The position numbers were made by a program, and so were the translations under genes. A stretch of DNA of 64,000 bases. It comes from Bacteroidales bacterium UBA4772 (GTDB taxonomy: Bacteria; Bacteroidota; Bacteroidia; Bacteroidales; VadinHA17). The DNA is taken from contig DHHM01000014.1 in NCBI GenBank assembly GCA_002403305.1, positions 92,155 to 156,154 of the forward strand, in the 5' to 3' direction. Below the pieces are notes generated by a model. It was not told where the DNA came from. It made no database searches and was given only the letters and a program-made list of their open reading frames with translations. Shown here piece after piece: positions 58,369-64,000 of this stretch (positions are counted from its first letter, which is position 1; each line of letters opens with the position of its first letter).

Positions 58369-59266
58369 TCCCAACGCTCTTATCTCTGAATAGCTCTCTG
58401 TTGGCCAGCACCGCGGCCAGCGGAACAGCCGCTGATGGTTCAACCACGATCTTCATCCTCGTCCAGATGAGGGTCATTGCCTCTGTTATCTGCTCTTCGG
58501 TCACCGTCAGGATACCGTTGACACTCTCCCTGATGACTGTGAATGTCCTTTCGCAGAGTGATGTGAGGAGCCCGTCTGCTATTGTCCGTGGCGGCAGTGC
58601 CGGCTGTATGGCTCCGGCGTGCAGTGACCGTGCTGCGTCATCAGCCAGCAGCGGCTCGGCGCCGTATATCTTTGCTGCGGGAGCGAGATGTCTGGTGGCT
58701 ATCGCCGAGCCGCTGAGGAGGCCGCCGCCGCCGACGGGTGCGATGACCGCATCAGGGGCGGGGATATCGGCCAGCATCTCTATCGCGGCCGTACCCTGGC
58801 CGGCGATGATGAAAAAGTTGTCATAGGAGTGTATCATGGTGGCGCCGGTACGTCTGATGATCTCTGCGGCGGCGGCCTCCCGCGCCGCCAGCGTGGGCTC
58901 ACAGAAGGTGATCTCCGCACCGTAGCCCGCCACCGCCCTCTTCTTTACCTCCGGAGCCGAGGAGGGCATAACAATATAGGCTTTCACCCCCCGTGACACC
59001 GCGGCATGAGCCAGGGCGGCGGCGTGATTGCCCGACGAGTGCGTCACCACGCCGGCGGCGCGCTGGCTGCCTGACAGACTCAGCACTGCATTGGTGGCAC
59101 CCCTGAACTTGAAGGCCCCCACCTTCTGGAAGTTCTCGCACTTGAAGAAGAGCCTGGCACCGGTGATGGCGTCAAGCTGCCGGGAGGTCAACACCGGAGT
59201 ACGGTGAACATGCGGTGCAATCAGCTCCATGGCCGATTCAATATCTCTGAATTCAGGAATGAACAT
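58310..59266 (-). CDS. PLP-dependent threonine/serine dehydratase or serine racemase
   Basis: 318 residues from ATG 59266 (a GTG is one codon earlier). Fold type II PLP enzyme: Schiff-base Lys53 in GAFKFRGATNA, SSGNHAAALAH, and phosphate-binding glycine loop VGGGGLLSG. No C-terminal ACT domain, so it is the short catabolic-type enzyme; it could deaminate threonine and serine or racemise serine. Its 3' end overlaps the opposite EEP gene by 59 bases. Confidence 0.9.
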   Translation of the reverse strand: MFIPEFRDIESAMELIAPHVHRTPVLTSRQLDAITGARLFFKCENFQKVGAFKFRGATNAVLSLSGSQRAAGVVTHSSGNHAAALAHAAVSRGVKAYIVMPSSAPEVKKRAVAGYGAEITFCEPTLAAREAAAAEIIRRTGATMIHSYDNFFIIAGQGTAAIEMLADIPAPDAVIAPVGGGGLLSGSAIATRHLAPAAKIYGAEPLLADDAARSLHAGAIQPALPPRTIADGLLTSLCERTFTVIRESVNGILTVTEEQITEAMTLIWTRMKIVVEPSAAVPLAAVLANRELFRDKSVGIIVSGGNADLSKLPFAQDA

Positions 59267-59335
59267 CACCCGTCAACGGTTTAGAACAAGTAACGACGCC
59301 CGGTCAGAGCGTCGTTACAGAATGATTTTCAGCAA

Positions 59336-61630
59336 TTAACCCATTATGCTCCATGTCACTGTCAGACCGGCCATAACGACCGAGACCATCGACATGAGCT
59401 TGATGAGGATGTTGAGCGAAGGGCCGGAGGTATCCTTGAAAGGATCACCAACGGTGTCACCCACCACGCCGGCCTTGTGCGACTCACTGCCCTTGCCGCC
59501 GTAGTTGCCCTTCTCAATGAATTTCTTGGCATTGTCCCATGCACCGCCGGAGTTGTTGAGCATACTCGCCAGCGTGAAGCCGGCAGTCATGCCTCCTATC
59601 AACAGTCCCACCACACCGGCAACACCCAGCGTGAGCCCTATGGCCAGAGGAACGGCGATGGCTATCAGCGACGGAAGCATCATCTCGTGCTGTGCACCCC
59701 TGGTAGAGATGGCAACGCATCTTGCATAGTCAGGCTTGCCTGTCCCCTCCATGATACCGGGTATCTCGCGGAACTGGCGTCTCACCTCATCCACCATCTT
59801 ACCGGCTGCGCGTCCCACGGCTTTCATCGACATCGAGCTGAAGAGGAACGCCATCATGGCACCTATGAAGATACCGCCAATAAGCAGCGGATTGAACAGC
59901 GACAGGTCATATGCTGCCACGAAGTCATTCACATGAGCCGTGTTTAAATCGACGGCCGTCATCCCTTCAGGTATCACAGATGGCATGGTGCTCTTGTAGA
60001 AGAGCACATCGCCAATCTGCTTGTATCCTTCGGCTGTGTCGTCGGCCAGGCGTCCCAGCCAGAGCTTGACCTCCTCCATGTACGCTGCCACGAGGGCCAT
60101 GGCGGTAAGAGCGGCTGAGCCGATGGCAAATCCTTTCCCGGTTGCAGCCGTGGTGTTGCCAAGCATATCCAGCGCATCAGTGCGCTCGCGCACCTCTTTG
60201 GGCAGATGAGCCATCTCGGCGTTGCCGCCTGCGTTGTCAGCTATCGGACCGAAGGCGTCGGTAGCCAGGGTGATCCCCAGGGTGGAGAGCATCCCCACAG
60301 CGGCAAAGCCGATACCGTAGACACCCGCAGCGAAATCCTGGAACCCGCCGGCGAATCCGTAGGCGGCAATGATGGCAATGGCAATGGTGAGGACAGGAAT
60401 CCATGTCGACTGCATACCGACGGCTATACCCTCTATGATGGTGGTGGCCGGTCCCTGCTGTGTCTGTTTTGCAATGCCCCTGGTGGGCTTGTATTCATCG
60501 GAGGTGAAGTATTCGGTCGACTGGCCTATGATGACTCCGGCAGCGAGGCCGGCGACCACGGCGCCGAAGACGCCCCAGGTGATCCATCCGGTGAAGGCCA
60601 TGACAGCCATGGCCACCAGTATCAGTGCCGAGCTCCCGCCCGTGCCGAGCAGCAGTGCGTTGAGCAGGTTCTTCTGGGTGGCCTGTTCTTTGGTACGCAC
60701 CATGTATACACCTGCAATGGAGAGCAGTATTCCTATTGATGCCACTATCATCGGTGCGATGACAGCCTTCATCTGGTCAGCGGCCGTCAGCAGCGGCAGG
60801 GCTGCTCCGAGCGCCGCCGTTGCCAGTATAGATCCGGCATATGATTCATAGAGGTCAGCACCCATTCCTGCCACGTCGCCAACGTTGTCGCCAACATTAT
60901 CGGCAATGGTTGCAGGGTTACGGGGGTCATCCTCAGGTATGTTTGCCTCAATTTTGCCTACCAGGTCAGCGCCTACGTCAGCAGCCTTGGTGAAGATGCC
61001 GCCGCCGACACGGGCAAAGAGAGCCTGTGTGGAGGCACCCATACCAAAGGTAAGCATGGTGGCAGTGATCTCGATCATCTTCTGGTGATCAGTGGTACCG
61101 GCGTGAACGAAGGTCAGTCCCAGCCACTTCCATCCTTCAGCCATGTTCTCGGGGGAGAAGACCCAGTTGTTCAGCACAAGAAACCATATTACAATGTCAA
61201 GCAGTCCGAAACCGACAACTATCAGTCCCATCACCGCACCACTGCGGAATGCAATCTTGAGCCCCTGGTTGAGAGATTCGGAGGCACCCTGGGCTGTCCT
61301 TGAGGAGGCGTTGGTTGCCGTTCTCATTCCCAGGTAACCGCAGAGGCCTGAGAAAAACCCGCCGGTCAGGAAAGCTACCGGCACAAAGGGGTTCTGCACC
61401 CCGAGATAGGCCAGTATCACAAGCAGAATTACAAGAACAATGAAGACCTTTAAAACAACACCGTACTGGCGTTTGATGTAGGCCATCGCACCTTCCCTGA
61501 CGTAACCGGCGATCTCCTGCATCCGGTCGTTGCCGGCTGGTGACTTCATCATGCTCCTGTAGAATATCCATGCAAAGAGCAGGGCCAGCACCGCTGCGAC
61601 AGGTGCTATCCAGAACAAACTACTGATCAT
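59336..61630 (-). CDS. hppA: Membrane-bound ion-pumping pyrophosphatase, K+-dependent type
   Basis: 764 residues, about 16 spans. Pyrophosphate site GGGIFTKAADVGADLVGKIE, then DNVGDNVGDVAGMGADLYES, both intact, and the second half with TVGDPFKDTSGPSLNILIKL. GNTTAATGKGFAIGSAALTA has Ala in the position that marks K+-dependent enzymes (Lys in K+-independent). Couples PPi hydrolysis to Na+ and/or H+ export; which ion cannot be decided by eye. Start ATG 61630, with a promoter element just upstream. Fits an energy-limited anaerobic life. Confidence 0.95.
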   Translation of the reverse strand: MISSLFWIAPVAAVLALLFAWIFYRSMMKSPAGNDRMQEIAGYVREGAMAYIKRQYGVVLKVFIVLVILLVILAYLGVQNPFVPVAFLTGGFFSGLCGYLGMRTATNASSRTAQGASESLNQGLKIAFRSGAVMGLIVVGFGLLDIVIWFLVLNNWVFSPENMAEGWKWLGLTFVHAGTTDHQKMIEITATMLTFGMGASTQALFARVGGGIFTKAADVGADLVGKIEANIPEDDPRNPATIADNVGDNVGDVAGMGADLYESYAGSILATAALGAALPLLTAADQMKAVIAPMIVASIGILLSIAGVYMVRTKEQATQKNLLNALLLGTGGSSALILVAMAVMAFTGWITWGVFGAVVAGLAAGVIIGQSTEYFTSDEYKPTRGIAKQTQQGPATTIIEGIAVGMQSTWIPVLTIAIAIIAAYGFAGGFQDFAAGVYGIGFAAVGMLSTLGITLATDAFGPIADNAGGNAEMAHLPKEVRERTDALDMLGNTTAATGKGFAIGSAALTAMALVAAYMEEVKLWLGRLADDTAEGYKQIGDVLFYKSTMPSVIPEGMTAVDLNTAHVNDFVAAYDLSLFNPLLIGGIFIGAMMAFLFSSMSMKAVGRAAGKMVDEVRRQFREIPGIMEGTGKPDYARCVAISTRGAQHEMMLPSLIAIAVPLAIGLTLGVAGVVGLLIGGMTAGFTLASMLNNSGGAWDNAKKFIEKGNYGGKGSESHKAGVVGDTVGDPFKDTSGPSLNILIKLMSMVSVVMAGLTVTWSIMG

Positions 61631-61658
61631 AAGCTTAGGTTTTTTAAGATTAGAGTGA

Positions 61659-61666
61659 CAAAACTA
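61659..61666 (-). promoter_or_regulatory. -7 element before hppA
   Basis: Minus strand TAGTTTTG (exact TAnnTTTG), 29 bases before the ATG. It overlaps an AAAACT/AGTTTT 6-bp hairpin (61660-61675). Confidence 0.4.
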
Positions 61667-61705
61667 ATCAGTTTTTTCTGATAACCTAACCGCTTATTGC
61701 AGATA

Positions 61706-64000
61706 TTACTTTTTGTTCTTTACATATTTATCAAGCCACCTGATGTATTCCCAGTGCATGTGCAGCAACGACTCGCGGGCGGCGTAACCGTGGGCCTCGG
61801 CAGGCAGCAGCACCAGCCTTGTCGTGGCACCGGCACCCTTAAGTGCGGCGTAGTACCTCTCACTCTGTATCGGGAAGGTGCCCTGGTTGTCGTCGGCCAT
61901 GCCGTGTATCAGTAACAGGGGGTCCTTAACCTTTGTGGCATGCGTGAATGGCGACATCTCAAGATAGAGCCCGGGGGCCTCCCAGAAGCTGCGACGCTCG
62001 CTCTGGAAACCGAAGGGCGTCAGCGAGCGGTTGTAGGCACCGCTGCGGGCTATGCCGGCAGCAAAGAGTCTTGAGTGCGAGAGCAGGTGAGCCGTCATGA
62101 ATGCTCCGTAAGAGTGGCCGCTGGCAGCCACCCTCTCCGGGTCTGTCACTCCCATCTCCACAGCCTTGTTTATTGCAGCCTCGGCATTGGCGACAAGCTG
62201 ACTGACAAAAGTGTCATTGGGCTCCTCTCCCTCAGCACCAATAATAGGGAAGCTGGCATTATTGAGGATGGCGTATCCCTGTGTGACATATACGAGTACC
62301 GAGGAGGGACTCACCCTTGTGAAGCTGTATGGCGAGCCGCTGATCTGCCCGGCTGTTGAGGGATCATTATATTCTCGGGGATAGGCCCACAGTATCGTTG
62401 GCAAAGGACCGTCCTTCTCCCTGTCATAGCCTGCCGGCAGGTAAAGCATGAATGAGAGATCGATGCCGTCATTGCGCTTGTATGTGACCAGCTCCCTGTG
62501 CACGCCGTCAAGCTGTGGATAGGGATTCTCAAAATGGGTCACCTGCTTCAGGGTCCCCTTCTTCAGATCACGCAGAAAGTAGTTGGGCACCTCTGTGACC
62601 GACTGCCGTACGGTGAGCATCACCTGCTTCGCCGGGTCAATAAGCTCATTGACAGTCTCGTAATAGGGTGCCTCCGAACGCCACAGGCGTGTGGTCTTGC
62701 CGGACCTGAGGTCATACTTATCGATGAAGGGCCTGTCTCCCTCGGGAGAAGCGCCCTGGCCGGAGAGATAGAGGCTCCTGCCCCTGTCGGCCAGCAGCAG
62801 CACCTGCATTCCGTAGCTGTTGGTCACGGTGACGGGGAAGCCGGGGTTATTGTAACGGTCGTCAGCATTTATTTCGAAGATCTTTTTCAGTGTCGGCTGC
62901 GGGTTGGCCGGGCTGAAGGTGCTGGTGACCCTGATACGGCTTTTTGAGAGCCCCTCGCTGAGCATGGCAAGATTGTCATTACCCCAGACAATACCCTGGT
63001 AACGCTTCTCCGTGGCAATGAAAGGCACCGGTTCTCCTGCAAAGGGAGCATCAAGCATAAAGACCTGATCGTGGTACTGCATCTCATTGGCATGGTAATC
63101 ACCCTCATCCAGCGCCTCCACCCACATGATGGTGGCCGGCTTGTCGCTGCGCCAGCTGTAGCCACGGGGACCGGGATTAACCACATCGTAACCGCGGGGC
63201 AGGTTCTCCTGGAGAGGCTTCTCGAGGAGCGTGGTGGCGACATTACCCTGCAGATCCCATATCTGGGTGGTTGTTGGGAAATAGTAATAAGGTACTATGT
63301 ATGAGAATGGCTTGTTGATTTTTGTTATGAGCAGATACTGACCGTCGGGTGAGGGCGACAGGTCAGTGATTATACCCCGGCTGCCAACTGACGTGCTGCT
63401 GCCACCGCTCCAGTGCATCAGTTCGGAGGTGGCATAATATTCAAATATCCTTTCATCGTCAGGGTTCTTGATGAGATCCTGGAAGGTACGCGACTCTCCC
63501 CTGACACCTGCACTCTCCTGTATGGCCGGTCCCTTTGGCACCCTGGATGCCTCCGGAGCCTTACCCCTGTCGCTCAGCGTGCGCAGATAGACAATCGATC
63601 CGTCAGGAAGCCAGGACATGGTCCTCCAGAAGATGTCATTCAGACCCTCATCGATCTTGCGTGCGGTCATCGTCTCCAGATCTGCCACCCAGACCTCTAA
63701 TGTGACATCCGTGGTGTTGGTGAAGGCAAACATGGTGCAGTCGTCAGACCATGTGACCCCGCCGATATGCGGATCAGCCGGCACCCCCTTCAGCTCGCGC
63801 AGGTTGGTGCCGTCAATGTTCATGGCGGAGATCCTTACCACTCCCTGCCCGCGGCTTCTTCCATTGGTAGAGGGATTGAACCTGATGCCTGCAAGACACA
63901 GCTCCGGCTTCGAGAGGTCGGCAATGGACGGCAATTCAGGCCGTTCAAGCAGGAGAATGCTTTTATTGTCGCTGCTGACAAGTACTGCAGGTGTCTGCGG
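61706..64000 (-). CDS. S9 family (prolyl oligopeptidase) peptidase, 5' end missing
   Basis: The frame is open to the right edge, so the N-terminus (likely including a signal peptide) lies outside; about 764 residues are seen. The N-terminal part is a beta-propeller (DCTMFAFTNTTDVTLEVWVAD-like repeats); the C-terminal alpha/beta hydrolase has the nucleophile in ASGHSYGAFMTAH, Asp in MADDNQGTFP and His in AEAHGYAAR. Probably a periplasmic or secreted dipeptidyl/oligopeptidase cleaving small peptides. The gene lies 75 bases downstream of hppA and is on the same strand, upstream in transcription. Confidence 0.92.
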   Translation of the reverse strand, partial: PQTPAVLVSSDNKSILLLERPELPSIADLSKPELCLAGIRFNPSTNGRSRGQGVVRISAMNIDGTNLRELKGVPADPHIGGVTWSDDCTMFAFTNTTDVTLEVWVADLETMTARKIDEGLNDIFWRTMSWLPDGSIVYLRTLSDRGKAPEASRVPKGPAIQESAGVRGESRTFQDLIKNPDDERIFEYYATSELMHWSGGSSTSVGSRGIITDLSPSPDGQYLLITKINKPFSYIVPYYYFPTTTQIWDLQGNVATTLLEKPLQENLPRGYDVVNPGPRGYSWRSDKPATIMWVEALDEGDYHANEMQYHDQVFMLDAPFAGEPVPFIATEKRYQGIVWGNDNLAMLSEGLSKSRIRVTSTFSPANPQPTLKKIFEINADDRYNNPGFPVTVTNSYGMQVLLLADRGRSLYLSGQGASPEGDRPFIDKYDLRSGKTTRLWRSEAPYYETVNELIDPAKQVMLTVRQSVTEVPNYFLRDLKKGTLKQVTHFENPYPQLDGVHRELVTYKRNDGIDLSFMLYLPAGYDREKDGPLPTILWAYPREYNDPSTAGQISGSPYSFTRVSPSSVLVYVTQGYAILNNASFPIIGAEGEEPNDTFVSQLVANAEAAINKAVEMGVTDPERVAASGHSYGAFMTAHLLSHSRLFAAGIARSGAYNRSLTPFGFQSERRSFWEAPGLYLEMSPFTHATKVKDPLLLIHGMADDNQGTFPIQSERYYAALKGAGATTRLVLLPAEAHGYAARESLLHMHWEYIRWLDKYVKNKK

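Overview
The window looks like chromosomal DNA from a Bacteroidota member, most likely an anaerobic or facultative Bacteroidales-type organism. The evidence is several lipoproteins with SPII signals, a TonB receptor paired with a DUF4249 lipoprotein, a SiaB-family protein, a CreD module, DUF4369/TlpA lipoproteins, a membrane pyrophosphatase, and repeated matches to the Bacteroidota promoter pattern (TTG, about 20 bp, TAnnTTTG). I saw no rRNA, tRNA, CRISPR array or intact mobile element. Both ends cut genes: a small membrane protein at the left edge and an S9 peptidase at the right edge.

Layout. 0-4 kb: small envelope proteins, S-adenosylhomocysteinase (ahcY) and ribF. 4-15 kb: an alpha-glucan (glycogen) cluster with branching enzyme, a giant glycogen synthase-phosphorylase fusion, a GH57 enzyme with a histone-like tail, a GT4 glycosyltransferase and a debranching enzyme. 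15-22 kb: two TlpA-like lipoproteins (one without its CxxC), LpxH-like hydrolase, a double SiaB-like protein, YifB, then decayed DUF190 and crcB genes. 22-29 kb: a TetR-controlled efflux operon (TolC, HlyD, two ATPases, two permeases) resembling E. coli cecR-ybhGFSR. 29-32.5 kb: a secreted nuclease-like lipoprotein and a three-gene set (COG1900/DUF39, NIL-ferredoxin, COG2122) linked in methanogens to homocysteine synthesis from sulfide. 32.6-37.5 kb: FGGY kinase, alkyl-DHAP-synthase-like flavoprotein and glycerol-3-phosphate dehydrogenase. 37.8-40.1 kb: CreD with its regulator and a membrane protein behind a palindromic operator. 40.5-44 kb: DUF4249 lipoprotein and TonB receptor. 44-47.2 kb: small membrane proteins, becoming AT-rich. 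47.2-51.9 kb: degenerate AT-rich DNA followed by a double-glycine-leader peptide and its probable export locus (C39-peptidase ABC exporter, membrane thioredoxin, multispan protein, HTH protein). 52-64 kb: lipoprotein, flavodoxin, mutL, two rhomboids, membrane endonuclease/phosphatase-fold protein, Thr/Ser dehydratase, K+-dependent membrane pyrophosphatase, S9 peptidase.

The most interesting candidates are: (1) the double-glycine peptide locus at 47.7-51.9 kb, whose predicted core peptide has one cysteine near each end and sits beside a thioredoxin-like protein; (2) short tandem repeats (40-51 bp period) placed at gene 3' ends, where copies repeat the last codons and stop of the neighbouring gene (at about 18.6, 37.7 and 52.65 kb), plus similar arrays at 22.15 and 40.2 kb; (3) a fused pair of SiaB-like kinase domains whose second copy has lost its glycine-rich ATP lid; (4) an ATPase pair in which one partner lacks the H-loop histidine and the other lacks the LSGG signature. 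All functional calls are read from sequence and remembered family features; no database search was run.
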